Part shown: positions 24,332 to 33,783 of the stretch, in pieces | How positions within the stretch are numbered: the first letter of the stretch is position 1 | Layout of the letters: every line of letters starts with the position of its first letter | Assembly: GCF_030063195.1 (NCBI RefSeq) | Contig: NZ_JASISS010000011.1 | Location: 1-64,000, forward strand | Length of the DNA: 64,000 nucleotides | Source of the DNA: Cryobacterium sp. PH31-AA6 | GTDB taxonomy: Bacteria; Actinomycetota; Actinomycetes; Actinomycetales; Microbacteriaceae | Reading direction: 5' to 3' | Translations under genes and position numbers: made by a program | Notes under the pieces: model-generated | Told to the model about the DNA's origin: nothing | What the model saw: only the letters and a program-made list of their open reading frames with translations | The model's database searches: none

Positions 24332-25428
24332 TGACCATGACCGCCATGACGAGGCCGACGGCATCCGCCCCACTCGGCCAGACGACCGGCGCCGGCGGCG
24401 ATGCCCGGGAGCCTGTGGCCGCGCCGCGCACCCCGGAGCCGCTGGAAACGACGACCACCCTGACCATGGCCAAGGCGATCAACGCCGGACTCCGTCAGGC
24501 CATGCTCGACGACCCGAAGGTGGTGCTGCTCGGCGAGGACATCGGCCTGCTCGGCGGCGTCTTCCGGGTGACCCAGGACCTGCTCGCCGAATTCGGCGCG
24601 CGCCGGGTGATCGACACGCCGCTGGCCGAGTCCGCGATCATCGGCACCGCGGTCGGCCTTGCCTACCGCGGTTACCGCCCTGTCTGCGAGATTCAGTTCG
24701 ACGGGTTCATCTTCCCCGGCTTCGACCAGATCGTCAGCCAGGTGGCCAAGCTGCACTACCGCAGCCAGGGCCGGGTGAGCATGCCGATCACCATCCGGGT
24801 GCCGTTCGGTGGCGGAATCGGCGCGGCGGAGCACCACTCGGAGTCGCCGGAGGCCTACTTCACCCACACCTCCGGGCTGCGCGTGGTCGCGGTCTCCAAC
24901 CCGCAGGACGCCTACGGCCTCATCCGCCAGGCGATCGCCTCGGATGACCCGGTGCTCTACTTCGAACCCAAGCGCCGCTACCACGTCAAGGGCGAGGTCT
25001 CGCCGGAGCTCGGCCAGCCGATGGAGCGCGCGGCGATCGTCGCCGCGGGCACCGACGTCACCCTGCTCTGTTATGGGGCGCTGGTGACCACGGCGAGGGA
25101 TGCCGCGCTCGCCGCGTCCGACGAGGGCGTCTCGGTCGAGGTCATCGACCTGCGCTCGCTCTCCCCGGTGGACTACGAGACCATCGAGGCCTCCGTGCGG
25201 AAGACCGGCCGACTCGTCATCACCCACGAGGCCGCCCGCTCAGGGGGGCTCGGCGGGGAGATCGCGGCGGTGATCACCGAACGCTGCTTCGACTACCTCG
25301 AGGCCGCGCCCGTGCGGGTCACCGGCTTCGACATCCCGTATCCGGCGGCGAAGCTGGAGAGCCACCACCTGCCCGACCTCGACCGGATCCTCGATGGCGT
25401 CGACCGCGCATTGGGGCGTCGGCGATGA
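24331..25428 (+). CDS. bkdB: Branched-chain 2-oxoacid dehydrogenase E1 beta subunit
   Basis: 365 aa. Transketolase-type pyrimidine-binding domain (GEDIGLLGGVFRVTQ with the conserved Glu, DTPLAESAIIGTAVGLAYRG) and a C-terminal transketolase domain (EVIDLRSLSPVDYETI, VITHEAARSGGLGGEI). An unconserved 45-residue N-terminal extension rich in Ala, Pro and Thr precedes the domain. GGAGGG lies upstream of ATG 24331. The stop overlaps the E2 start (ATGA), so E1 and E2 are coupled. Confidence 0.92.
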   Translation: MTMTAMTRPTASAPLGQTTGAGGDAREPVAAPRTPEPLETTTTLTMAKAINAGLRQAMLDDPKVVLLGEDIGLLGGVFRVTQDLLAEFGARRVIDTPLAESAIIGTAVGLAYRGYRPVCEIQFDGFIFPGFDQIVSQVAKLHYRSQGRVSMPITIRVPFGGGIGAAEHHSESPEAYFTHTSGLRVVAVSNPQDAYGLIRQAIASDDPVLYFEPKRRYHVKGEVSPELGQPMERAAIVAAGTDVTLLCYGALVTTARDAALAASDEGVSVEVIDLRSLSPVDYETIEASVRKTGRLVITHEAARSGGLGGEIAAVITERCFDYLEAAPVRVTGFDIPYPAAKLESHHLPDLDRILDGVDRALGRRR

Positions 25429-26810
25429 TCAAGGTGTTCCGGCTCCCCGACCTCGGCGAGGGGCTGACCGAGTCCGAGATCGTGGCCTGGCGGGTGGCGC
25501 CGGGCGACACCGTCGAGTTGAACCAGCTCATCGCCGACGTGGAGACCGCCAAGGCCGTCGTCGAACTCCCGTCGCCGTTCGCCGGCGTCGTCCACGAACT
25601 GCACCAACAGCCGGGAACGGTCGTGCATGTCGGCGAGCCGATCGTCTCATTCGAGGTGGCCGGCACCGAACCGGCCGGCACCGAACCGGCCGGCACCGAG
25701 GGTGCCGGCCGTGCGGGCGGCGCGGCGGCGAGCGACCCGCCCGGCCAGGCGAGCGCCGCGGCCCCGGCGGAGGAGCGCGAGGCCGTGCTCGTCGGCTACG
25801 GTGCCGCGCCGGAACGCCAGGGCAGGCCGCACCGGCGCGCCCGCACCGGTGCCGAGGCTGACCTGACGGAGCCGGCCACGGTTGAAGCGCTGGAGCCCGC
25901 CGCGACTGCCGCGGTTTCGGAGCCCGCCGCGACCAGGCCGCGCTCGACCCCGCCCGTTCGCGCCTTGGCCAGGGGACTCGGCATCGAACTTTCCCAGGTC
26001 ACCGGAACCGGACCCACCGGCCTGATCACCAGGGAGGACGTGCAGGCCCGGAGCGACCGGTCCGCCCCGGAGTCCGCCCCGGAATCCGTCGCGGACCCGG
26101 CAGCGGGGGAACGGGAAACCCGCAGCCCGATCCGGAGCGTGCGCAAGCACACCGCGGCGGCGATGGTGCGGAGCGCCTTCACCGCGCCGCACGTCACCGA
26201 GTTCCTCACCGTCGACGTCACGCCGACCATGGACCTGATCGAGTCGCTCAGGACGAACCGGGCGTTCCAGGGAGTGCGGATCGGCATCCTCGCCGTCGTG
26301 GCGAAGGCGCTCTGCCTGGCCGTCGCCCGTAACCCGAGCGTGAACACCCGGTGGGACGAGGCGGCCGGGGAAATCGTGCAGTACCACTACGTCAACCTCG
26401 GGATCGCGGCCGCGACGCCGCGCGGACTGCTCGTGCCCAACATTCCGGATGCCGACCGGCTCGGCCTCGCCGACCTCGCCGCGGCGCTCGCCGGGCTGAC
26501 CGAGACGGCCAGGGCCGGCACAACGGCCGCGGAGTCGCTCCGCGGCGGAACCATCTCGATCACCAACGTCGGGGTCTTCGGCATCGACGCCGGAACGCCG
26601 ATCCTCAACCCGGGCGAGGCGGCCATTCTGGCCCTCGGCGGCATCCGTCGCCAACCGTGGGAGCACCGCGGCGAGATCGCGCTGCGCCAGGTGATGACGC
26701 TCAGTCTGTCCTTCGACCACCGGCTGGTCGACGGTGAGCAGGGCGCCAGATTCCTCGTCGACGTCGGCACCATTCTGGCCGACCCGGCCATGGTCCTGAC
26801 CATGGTCTAG
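25425..26810 (+). CDS. bkdC: Dihydrolipoamide acyltransferase E2 of the BCKDH complex
   Basis: 461 aa. Lipoyl domain at 1-80 with the modified Lys43 (DVETAKAVVEL), an Ala/Pro/Glu linker with three AGTE-type repeats, a peripheral-subunit-binding domain (PVRALARGLGIELSQVTGTG, about 180-215), and the catalytic domain with His432 in DHRLVDG. It transfers the branched acyl group to CoA. No E3 gene is in the window, so lipoamide dehydrogenase must be shared. The linker DNA holds three 15-bp units (25658-25702), prone to length change. Confidence 0.92.
   Translation: MIKVFRLPDLGEGLTESEIVAWRVAPGDTVELNQLIADVETAKAVVELPSPFAGVVHELHQQPGTVVHVGEPIVSFEVAGTEPAGTEPAGTEGAGRAGGAAASDPPGQASAAAPAEEREAVLVGYGAAPERQGRPHRRARTGAEADLTEPATVEALEPAATAAVSEPAATRPRSTPPVRALARGLGIELSQVTGTGPTGLITREDVQARSDRSAPESAPESVADPAAGERETRSPIRSVRKHTAAAMVRSAFTAPHVTEFLTVDVTPTMDLIESLRTNRAFQGVRIGILAVVAKALCLAVARNPSVNTRWDEAAGEIVQYHYVNLGIAAATPRGLLVPNIPDADRLGLADLAAALAGLTETARAGTTAAESLRGGTISITNVGVFGIDAGTPILNPGEAAILALGGIRRQPWEHRGEIALRQVMTLSLSFDHRLVDGEQGARFLVDVGTILADPAMVLTMV
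25658..25702 (+). repeat. 15-bp tandem repeat in the E2 linker
   Basis: Two exact GGCCGGCACCGAACC units and a third differing at its last bases, in frame, encoding an AGTEP-type linker. Neutral linker-length variation is expected. Confidence 0.8.
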
Positions 26811-26860
26811 CCGGGCCGGGACAGGTTGACCGGCCGCCGCCTTCGGAGCACAGTGGGGGC

Positions 26861-27523
26861 ATGAGTCCAGCGCGCACCATCCTCAGCCCCGTCCAGACCG
26901 AGTCCGTGCTCGCCGGGGGTGCCTTCGTGCACCTGGACGGCACCCTGCACGGCGGCTTCAGCACCACCGACTTCGGCTCGGCGGCCCGTCTGGTCGCCGC
27001 GATCGCGGAGGCGGCGGATGCGATGAACCACCACCCGGAGGTTCGCCTCGGCTACGGCACCGTCGGCATCCGGCTGCACTCCCACGACGCCGGCGGGGTC
27101 ACCGAGCGGGACCTCGCCCTGGCCCTGCGCTGCCAGGAGCTCGCCGATGCCCAGGGCGCCGAGCGCGCCCGGCCGGCCCCGGCCCGCTACGACGTGGCGA
27201 TCGACAGCACCGACGCCGAGGTGATTCGTGCGTTCTGGCGGGTCGGGCTGGGCTACGTCGAACTCGACACGAGTGACGGCATCGAACTCGTCGACCCGCG
27301 CGGCGACGGCCCGAAGGTCTGGTTCCAGCACATGGAGATCGCCCGCACCGACCGCAACCGGATCCACCTCGACGTGTATCTGCCCACCAGTGACGCCGAG
27401 GATCGCGTGCGGGCGGTCATCGAGGCGGGCGGGGCGCTGCTCACCGACGAACACGCCCCCGACTGGTGGGTGCTGGCGGATGTCGACGGCAACGAGCTCT
27501 GCGTCTGCACCACGCCGTACTGA
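26861..27523 (+). CDS. Fused pterin-4a-carbinolamine dehydratase-like and VOC-domain protein
   Basis: 220 aa. The N-terminal half (1-105) is a PCD/DCoH-like domain with MNHHPEVRLGYGTVGIRLHSHDAGGVTERD, matching the [EH]xHHPE...V...L.TH.....T..D pattern. The C-terminal half (106-220) is a glyoxalase/VOC-like domain (AFWRVGLGYVE, RIHLDVYLP, WWVLADVDGNELCVC). Such fusions occur in actinobacteria; their reaction is not established to my knowledge. It lies 50 bp after bkdC on the same strand but with only a modest GTGGGGG before ATG 26861. Pterin recycling with an unknown oxygenase, or a regulator-like role, are both open. Confidence 0.8.
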   Translation: MSPARTILSPVQTESVLAGGAFVHLDGTLHGGFSTTDFGSAARLVAAIAEAADAMNHHPEVRLGYGTVGIRLHSHDAGGVTERDLALALRCQELADAQGAERARPAPARYDVAIDSTDAEVIRAFWRVGLGYVELDTSDGIELVDPRGDGPKVWFQHMEIARTDRNRIHLDVYLPTSDAEDRVRAVIEAGGALLTDEHAPDWWVLADVDGNELCVCTTPY

Positions 27524-27566
27524 GCCGCCACCGCACCCGCCGCACGCCGTCCCGCGGGTGCTGCGC

Positions 27567-27598
27567 CGCTGCGCGGGTGGCGCAGCCCCCGCGCAGCG
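27567..27598. terminator. Hairpin between convergent genes
   Basis: Perfect 11-bp stem CGCTGCGCGGG / CCCGCGCAGCG with a 10-nt loop between the PCD-VOC and TetR genes; no U-run. Confidence 0.5.
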
Positions 27599-27620
27599 GC
27601 GTGCCGCCCGCGCAGCGAGC

Positions 27621-28244
27621 TCAGGCGGTTCCGGGGGCGACGGGTACGCCCAGGGCGGCGAGCGCCATCTCCTCGAGCACGGGCCGCACGGTGCGCGCCG
27701 ACGAGGCCTGCATGCTGTGCGGAGTCGAGTTGAGCAGTCCGAACGTGGCCTGCGCCCTGATCCGCAACAGCTGCGCCTCAACCGCGGGGTGCACGCTGCC
27801 GAGCAGGCGCACCCACAGTTCCACATAGGCCCGCTGCAGGGCGCGCACCTCGTGGCGCTCGGTGTCGGCGAGGCTGTCCAGGTCCCGGTCCTGCACCCGG
27901 ATGACGTCGGGATTGGCCAGGGCGAAGGCCAGGTGGAAGCGCACGAGCGAGCGGAGGGCCGCCGCGGCATCCGGTTCCGTGGCGACGACCGTGCGGCCGC
28001 CCGCGACGAGGTCGGCGCTCGCCCCGACCAGAAGCGCGGCGAGCACGGCCTGCTTGCCGCTGAAGTGCCGGTAGACCGCCGGGCCGCTCACACCGGCGGC
28101 CGCGCCCAGATCCTCAATCGACACGCCGTTGAAGCCCGAACGGGCGAAGAGCCCCGCGGCGGCCTCGAGCAGCGCCAGACGCCGGTCGGCCTTCGCCCGG
28201 CTGCGCGGCGTCGACGGCCCGGTGGACGGCGCAATCGTGGCCAC
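27621..28244 (-). CDS. TetR family regulator of acyl-CoA catabolism
   Basis: 207 aa. N-terminal TetR HTH (ALLEAAAGLFARSGFNGVSI, EDLGAAAGVSGPAVYRHFSG) and a helical C-terminal ligand domain. It is divergent from the acyl-CoA carboxylase operon and resembles the TetR proteins paired with accD/accA genes in actinobacteria (SACE_7040-type, LiuR-like role), which sense acyl-CoA intermediates. The 159-bp region between the genes holds clear palindromes. Start ATG 28244 follows AAAGGAG. Ligand is inference. Confidence 0.85.
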   Translation of the reverse strand: MATIAPSTGPSTPRSRAKADRRLALLEAAAGLFARSGFNGVSIEDLGAAAGVSGPAVYRHFSGKQAVLAALLVGASADLVAGGRTVVATEPDAAAALRSLVRFHLAFALANPDVIRVQDRDLDSLADTERHEVRALQRAYVELWVRLLGSVHPAVEAQLLRIRAQATFGLLNSTPHSMQASSARTVRPVLEEMALAALGVPVAPGTA

Positions 28245-28292
28245 GGGCGGCTCCTTTCCGGCAGAGGGTCTGGACTTCTCAGTTACGAACCG

Positions 28293-28324
28293 CTAACCTG
28301 AATTTTCGGTTAGTGATCACTAAC
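28293..28324. promoter_or_regulatory. Overlapping TetR operators
   Basis: GTTAGTGATCACTAAC (28309-28324) is a perfect 16-bp palindrome; CTAACC (28293-28298) and GGTTAG (28308-28313) form a second inverted repeat sharing the same half-site. Position between tetR and accD1 makes dual repression by the TetR protein likely. Confidence 0.8.
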
Positions 28325-28403
28325 TGTATCGGATGCGTGGCGAACTGTCTCCCGGTAATAAGGCCGGGAACCAGACCAGGTGTGCACGAACGGGAAGTCG
28401 TCG

Positions 28404-30011
28404 ATGGAGACACTCGCGAGTCGGATCGACCCGACCAGTCCGGCATTCGCCGAGAACGACTCGGCCCAGCGCGCGCTCGTCGCCGATCTCCGGCAGCGCC
28501 TCGCCGTCGTGGCCCTCGGCGGCCCGGAGAAGTCCAGGCAACGCCACGTCGCCCGCGGCAAGCTCCTGCCCCGCGAACGCATCGACGCGCTCCTCGACCA
28601 GGGCAGCCCGTTCCTCGAGATCGCGCCACTGGCGGCCAACGGGCTCTATCAGGACGCCAGCCCCGGCGCGGGGATCATCGCCGGAATCGGCCTCGTGCAC
28701 GGCCGCCCGGTTCTGGTCATCTCCAATGACGCCACCGTCAAGGGCGGCACCTACTACCCGATGACGGTGAAGAAGCACCTCCGTGCCCAGGAGATCGCCC
28801 TGGAGAACCGGCTGCCGTGCGTCTACCTCGTCGACTCCGGCGGGGCGTTCCTGCCCATGCAGGACGACGTCTTTCCCGACCGCGATCACTTCGGCCGGAT
28901 CTTCTACAACCAGGCTCGGATGTCCGCGGCGAAGATCCCACAGATCGCCTCGGTGATGGGCTCGTGCACCGCCGGCGGCGCCTACGTGCCGGCGATGAGT
29001 GACGAGACGGTCATCGTGCGCGGGCAGGGCACCATCTTCCTCGGCGGGCCGCCGCTCGTGAAGGCCGCAATCGGAGAGATCGTCACCGCGGAGGAACTCG
29101 GCGGTGGTGAACTGCACTCGACGACGTCCGGCGTCACCGACCACCTCGCCGAGAACGATCGGCACGCCCTGCAGATCGTGCGCGATATCGTCGACACCCT
29201 GCCGCGGCCGCTCGCCCCGGCCTGGGAGGTGCGGCCGCCGGTCGCCCCCCTGGCCGACGAGTCGGAACTCTACGGCGCCGTCCCCGTCGACGTGCAGGGC
29301 CGCTACGACGTGCACGAGGTGATCGCCCGGATCGTCGACGGCAGCGAGTTCCACGAGTTCAAGAAGGAGTACGGCAGCACCCTGATCACCGGCTTCGCGC
29401 ACCTCCACGGCCATCCCGTCGGCATCGTGGCCAACAACGGGGTGCTGTTCTCCGAGTCGGCACAGAAGGGCGCCCACTTCATCGAACTCTGCGACCAGCG
29501 CGGCATCCCGCTGATCTTCCTGCAGAACATCTCCGGCTTCATGGTCGGCCGGGACTACGAGGCGGGCGGCATCGCCAAACACGGCGCGAAGATGGTTACC
29601 GCCGTCGCCAGCACCCGGGTGCCCAAGCTCACGGTCGTGATCGGCGGGTCGTTCGGCGCCGGCAACTACTCCATGTGCGGCCGGGCCTACTCGCCGCGGT
29701 TCCTCTGGATGTGGCCGGGAAGCCGCATCTCCGTGATGGGCGGCCCGCAGGCGGCATCCGTGCTCGCCACCGTGAAGCGCGAGCAGTTGGAGGCGGCCGG
29801 CGGGCAGTGGTCGGCCGAAGAGGAGGCCGCGTTCAAGGCCCCGATCACCGAGCAATATGACCACCAGGGCAGCCCGTACTATTCGACGGCCCGGCTCTGG
29901 GACGACGGGGTCATCGATCCGGCCGACACCCGCACCGTGCTCGGCCTCGCCCTCGGCATCGTGGCCGCCGTCCCTCTGCCGGAGACCGCCTTCGGTCTCT
30001 TCCGGATGTGA
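28404..30011 (+). CDS. accD1: Acyl-CoA (methylcrotonyl-CoA) carboxylase beta subunit
   Basis: 535 aa carboxyltransferase with the two crotonase-like halves: N-part with [20 protein letters not shown] and [17 protein letters not shown]-part with [18 protein letters not shown] and [16 protein letters not shown]. These motifs are those of MCC beta (AccD1), which carboxylates 3-methylcrotonyl-CoA in leucine breakdown. ATG 28404 follows GGGAAG. It opens the operon accD1-accA1-ACAD-MaoC-CitE, in the same order as Rv2502c-Rv2498c of M. tuberculosis. Confidence 0.93.
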   Translation: METLASRIDPTSPAFAENDSAQRALVADLRQRLAVVALGGPEKSRQRHVARGKLLPRERIDALLDQGSPFLEIAPLAANGLYQDASPGAGIIAGIGLVHGRPVLVISNDATVKGGTYYPMTVKKHLRAQEIALENRLPCVYLVDSGGAFLPMQDDVFPDRDHFGRIFYNQARMSAAKIPQIASVMGSCTAGGAYVPAMSDETVIVRGQGTIFLGGPPLVKAAIGEIVTAEELGGGELHSTTSGVTDHLAENDRHALQIVRDIVDTLPRPLAPAWEVRPPVAPLADESELYGAVPVDVQGRYDVHEVIARIVDGSEFHEFKKEYGSTLITGFAHLHGHPVGIVANNGVLFSESAQKGAHFIELCDQRGIPLIFLQNISGFMVGRDYEAGGIAKHGAKMVTAVASTRVPKLTVVIGGSFGAGNYSMCGRAYSPRFLWMWPGSRISVMGGPQAASVLATVKREQLEAAGGQWSAEEEAAFKAPITEQYDHQGSPYYSTARLWDDGVIDPADTRTVLGLALGIVAAVPLPETAFGLFRM

Positions 30012-30019
30012 GAGAGACC

Positions 30020-32122
30020 ATGACAACCTTCGACACCGTGCTCGTCGCCAACCGGGGCGAGATCGCCTGCCGCATCATCCGCACCCTGCAGAGGCTCGGC
30101 ATCCGCGCCGTCGCCGTCTACAGTGACGCCGACCGGGACGCCAAACATGTCGGGCTGGCGGATGTCGCGGTGCGGCTCGGGCCCGCGAAGGCCTCGCTCA
30201 GCTACCTCAACCCCGAGGCGATCCTGGGCGCCGCGCGGTCCACCGGTGCGCAGGCGATCCACCCCGGCTACGGCTTCCTCAGCGAGAACCAGGCCTTTGC
30301 CCAGGCCTGCGCCGCCGCCGGTGTCGTCTTCATCGGGCCCAGCGTGCACGCGCTCACCGTGATGGGCGACAAAATCCGCTCCAAGAACCATGTCGCCGAG
30401 TCCGGGGTGCCCGTCATCCCCGGGGTGTCCCTGCCCGGCCAAACCGACGACCAGCTCACGAAGGCCGCGCCGGACATCGGCTACCCGATGCTGATCAAAC
30501 CCTCGGCCGGCGGTGGCGGCAAGGGCATGCTGCGCGTCGATCGCCCGGAGGAACTCGCGGCCGCGCTTGTGACCGCCAGGCGAGTGGCGGCCGGGGCCTT
30601 CGGCGACGACACCCTGCTGATCGAACGTTTCGTCAGCACCCCCCGCCACATCGAGGTGCAGGTGCTCGCCGACGCCCACGGCGGCGTCATCCACCTCGGC
30701 GAACGCGAATGCTCGCTCCAGCGCCGGCACCAGAAGGTCATCGAAGAGGCGCCGTCGCCGCTCCTGGACGAGGCCACCCGCGCCCGGATCGGCGAGGCCG
30801 CCTGCTCGGCCGCCTTGAGCGTCGGGTACACCGGAGCCGGCACGGTCGAGTTCCTCGTCTCCGATGCGGCTCCCGATGAGTTCTTCTTCATGGAGATGAA
30901 CACCCGGCTCCAGGTGGAGCACCCGGTCACCGAGATGATCACCGGCATCGACCTGGTCGAATGGCAGGTGCGCGTGGCCGCGGGGGAGCCGCTCGCCCAC
31001 CGGCAGGAGGACATCGTGCTGACCGGGCACGCGATCGAGGCCCGGGTCTACGCGGAGAACCCCGAGCGCGGTTTCCTGCCGACCACGGGCACCGTGCTGG
31101 CCCTTCGAGAGGCCCACGGCGACGGCATCCGAGTGGACAGCGCCCTGATCGCCGGCCTCGTCGTGTCCGCCGACTACGACCCGATGCTGGCCAAGGTGGT
31201 CGCCTGGGCGCCCGACCGCGTCGGGGCACTCGCCCGGCTAGACCGCGCCCTCGCCGACACCCTCGTGCTCGGGCTGCGCACCAACCTGGAATACCTGCGG
31301 CTGCTCGTGCGGGACAAGGACGTGGCCGCCGGCCGCCTCGACACGGGCCTGATCGAGCGCAAGCTGCCCGGGCTCGCGTTTCGCACCATCGACGACCACG
31401 TGCTGGCCGCCGCCGCCCTCTTCCTGCACCGGGCGGCCTGGTCCGTCCCGTCCGGCGCCGACCCGGCCTGGTCGCGACCGACGGGCTGGCGGATGGGCCC
31501 GCACGTTGCCACCCGATACGTCCTGGCCACGAGCCCGACCGAGGTCGTCACCGTGGCCGTCCTGGGGGCCCCCGGCGGGGCATCCGTCTCGATCGACGGC
31601 CGGACGGCCGTACCGGCGAGCCTCGGGGTGGCGAGGAGCGGTCCGGTGAGGACCCCGGCGAGCGGCGGGGAACAATCCTTCCGCGTCGAGGTCGCGGGCG
31701 TCAGCCGGGTGTTCACCATTGCCGCAGACGGCGCCAGACTCTGGATCGGTGCCGACGGTTTCTCGGTTGACGTCGTGCAGCGCACGGGAGCGGAGACCCT
31801 CGCCGACGAGCTCGCCGGGCTGGGCCGGGTCGCGGGGGCGGCCAGCCCGGACGTGCGTTCGCCGATGCCGGGAACCGTGGTCGCCGTGCACGCGGCGAGC
31901 GGAGACCGCGTCACCGTCGGACAGGCCATCCTCTCGGTGGAGGCCATGAAGATGGAGCACCAACTCACCGCGGCCACCGCGGGAATCGTCACCGTCACCC
32001 TCAAACCCGGCGACCTGGTCAAACTCGACCAGATCGTCGCCACGGTCGCCGGCGCGCCAGACCCGGATGCGCCGGAACCCGACACCGCCACCGTCAACGC
32101 AGACAAGGGAGCACCACAATGA
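30020..32122 (+). CDS. accA1: Acyl-CoA carboxylase alpha subunit (biotin carboxylase/BCCP)
   Basis: 700 aa. Biotin carboxylase domain (VLVANRGEIACRII, ATP-grasp loop SAGGGGKGM, FMEMNTRLQVEHPVTE) to about 450, a middle linking domain, and a C-terminal biotinyl domain with the modified Lys near 644 (VEAMKMEHQ). It carboxylates biotin with ATP and bicarbonate and passes CO2 to AccD1. ATG 30020 is preferred to GTG 30008 overlapping the accD1 stop, because the VLVANRG start of the fold is closer; both are possible. The stop overlaps the next start (ATGA). Confidence 0.93.
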   Translation: MTTFDTVLVANRGEIACRIIRTLQRLGIRAVAVYSDADRDAKHVGLADVAVRLGPAKASLSYLNPEAILGAARSTGAQAIHPGYGFLSENQAFAQACAAAGVVFIGPSVHALTVMGDKIRSKNHVAESGVPVIPGVSLPGQTDDQLTKAAPDIGYPMLIKPSAGGGGKGMLRVDRPEELAAALVTARRVAAGAFGDDTLLIERFVSTPRHIEVQVLADAHGGVIHLGERECSLQRRHQKVIEEAPSPLLDEATRARIGEAACSAALSVGYTGAGTVEFLVSDAAPDEFFFMEMNTRLQVEHPVTEMITGIDLVEWQVRVAAGEPLAHRQEDIVLTGHAIEARVYAENPERGFLPTTGTVLALREAHGDGIRVDSALIAGLVVSADYDPMLAKVVAWAPDRVGALARLDRALADTLVLGLRTNLEYLRLLVRDKDVAAGRLDTGLIERKLPGLAFRTIDDHVLAAAALFLHRAAWSVPSGADPAWSRPTGWRMGPHVATRYVLATSPTEVVTVAVLGAPGGASVSIDGRTAVPASLGVARSGPVRTPASGGEQSFRVEVAGVSRVFTIAADGARLWIGADGFSVDVVQRTGAETLADELAGLGRVAGAASPDVRSPMPGTVVAVHAASGDRVTVGQAILSVEAMKMEHQLTAATAGIVTVTLKPGDLVKLDQIVATVAGAPDPDAPEPDTATVNADKGAPQ

Positions 32123-33285
32123 GCCACGAACTGACCGAGGACAACCAGAAGCTGCAGGCCATGGTGCGCGACTTCGCCGACACGGTCGTCGCTCCCGCCG
32201 CGTACGAGTACGACACCAAGCGCGCCGTGCCCTACGGGATCATCGCCGAAATGGGGGAGATGGGCCTGTTCGGCCTGCCGTTCCCCAGGGAGTACGGCGG
32301 TCAGGGCCGCGACTACTTCGCCCTCTGCCTCGCCGTCGAGCAGCTCGCGCGCGTCGACCAGAGCATCGCCGTCACCCTCGAGGCCGGCGTGGGCCTCGGC
32401 ATCATGCCGGTGTACCGCCGGGGTACCGAGGCGCAGAAGCAGGAGTGGGTGCCGCGCCTGGCCAGCGGATCCGCGCTCGCCGCGTTCGGCCTCACCGAGG
32501 CGGATGCCGGCTCCGACGCCGCGGGCACCAAGACCACCGCCGCCCTCGAGGGCGGGGACTGGGTCATCAACGGCACCAAGCAGTTCATCACCAACTCGGG
32601 CTCCGAGATCACCCGGCTGGTCACCGTCACCGCCGTCACCGGGGAGCAGACCAGACCGGACGGTTCGGTCAAGAAGGAGCTCACCGCGATCCTCGTCCCG
32701 ACGCCCACTCCCGGCTTCACCGCGCTCCCGGCCTACGACAAGGTCGGCTGGCACACCTCCGACACCCACCCGCTCGTCTTCGACAATGTTCGCGTGCCGG
32801 AGGCGAACCTCCTCGGGGAGCGGGGCCGCGGTTTCGCGAACTTCGTGCAGACCCTCGACGAGGGACGAATCGCCTTCGCCGCGCTCTGCACCGGGGCCGC
32901 GCAGGGCTGCCTCGAGGAGTCCATCCGCTACGCGAACAGCCGCAACGTCTTCGGCCGGTCGATCGGGTCGAACCAGCACATCGCGTTCAAGATCGCCCGG
33001 ATGCAGGCGCGCGTGCACACCGCCCGCCTGGCCTGGCACGACGCGGCGCTGAAGATGGTCAACGGGCAGCCCTTCAAAATGGAGGCATCCATTGCCAAGA
33101 TGGTGGGCAGCGAAGCGGCGATGGACAACGCGCGTGACGCCACCCAGATCTTCGGCGGCTACGGCTTCATGAACGAGAACCCCGTCGCCCGGCACTACCG
33201 CGACTCCAAGGTGCTCGAGCTCGGCGAGGGCACCACGGAGGTCCAACTCATGGTGATCTCGCGGGCACTGGGCTTCACCGGCTAG
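32119..33285 (+). CDS. Acyl-CoA dehydrogenase (isovaleryl-CoA type, FadE19-like)
   Basis: 388 aa flavoprotein. ACAD signatures are AFGLTEADAGSDA (FAD site) and QIFGGYGFMNENPVARHYRDSK near the C-terminus, with EGTTEVQLMVISR. It probably converts isovaleryl-CoA to 3-methylcrotonyl-CoA, the step just before the carboxylase encoded upstream, as inferred from the operon and the matching Rv2500c position. Its ATG overlaps the accA1 stop. Substrate is not proven by sequence; other short branched acyl-CoAs are possible. Confidence 0.9.
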   Translation: MSHELTEDNQKLQAMVRDFADTVVAPAAYEYDTKRAVPYGIIAEMGEMGLFGLPFPREYGGQGRDYFALCLAVEQLARVDQSIAVTLEAGVGLGIMPVYRRGTEAQKQEWVPRLASGSALAAFGLTEADAGSDAAGTKTTAALEGGDWVINGTKQFITNSGSEITRLVTVTAVTGEQTRPDGSVKKELTAILVPTPTPGFTALPAYDKVGWHTSDTHPLVFDNVRVPEANLLGERGRGFANFVQTLDEGRIAFAALCTGAAQGCLEESIRYANSRNVFGRSIGSNQHIAFKIARMQARVHTARLAWHDAALKMVNGQPFKMEASIAKMVGSEAAMDNARDATQIFGGYGFMNENPVARHYRDSKVLELGEGTTEVQLMVISRALGFTG

Positions 33286-33297
33286 GAGGGACCGAGA

Positions 33298-33783
33298 ATG
33301 ATCGACGAACGCCGCACCATCGAACAGCGCGGGCTGTACTACGAGGAGTTCGACCTCGGGGTGCGCTACCTGCACCGGCCGGGTCGCACGGTCACGGAGG
33401 CCGACAACGTGCTCTTCAGCACCCTGACCATGAACGGCCAGGCGCTGCACCTTGATGCGGCCTGGGCGGCGACCCAGCCGTTCGGACAGCGACTGGTCAA
33501 CTCCATGTTCACCCTGTCCACCCTGGTCGGCAGCTCGGTCGCCCAGCTCACCCAGGGCACGATCGTGGCGAACCTCGGTTTCGCCGAGGTGACCTTCCCG
33601 CATCCGTTGTTCCACGGTGACACGCTCTACTCGGAGACCATTGTGACCGCAAAACGGCTGTCCGCGTCACGGCCCGGCCAGGGCATCGTCACGCTCGGCC
33701 ACACCGGGCGCAACCAGTCCGGCGACGTGGTGGCGACCGCCGTGCGCACCGTGCTCGTCTGGTGCGAGGAGGAGGCGCCGTGA
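33298..33783 (+). CDS. MaoC-like hydratase (3-methylglutaconyl-CoA hydratase candidate)
   Basis: 161 aa hot-dog fold protein with the MaoC elements YEEFDLGVRYLHRPGRTVTEADNV and VANLGFAEVTFPHPLFHGDTL. The equivalent gene in M. tuberculosis, Rv2499c, acts with Rv2498c in leucine and itaconate breakdown by hydrating the unsaturated acyl-CoA. Here it should convert 3-methylglutaconyl-CoA to HMG-CoA. GGAGG precedes ATG 33298 and the gene starts 12 bp after the ACAD. Its stop overlaps the next GTG (GTGA). Confidence 0.82.
   Translation: MIDERRTIEQRGLYYEEFDLGVRYLHRPGRTVTEADNVLFSTLTMNGQALHLDAAWAATQPFGQRLVNSMFTLSTLVGSSVAQLTQGTIVANLGFAEVTFPHPLFHGDTLYSETIVTAKRLSASRPGQGIVTLGHTGRNQSGDVVATAVRTVLVWCEEEAP

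Noticed and set aside
31174-33615. 813-aa minus-strand open frame
   Set aside because: Antisense to accA1, the acyl-CoA dehydrogenase and MaoC genes; no recognisable domain.
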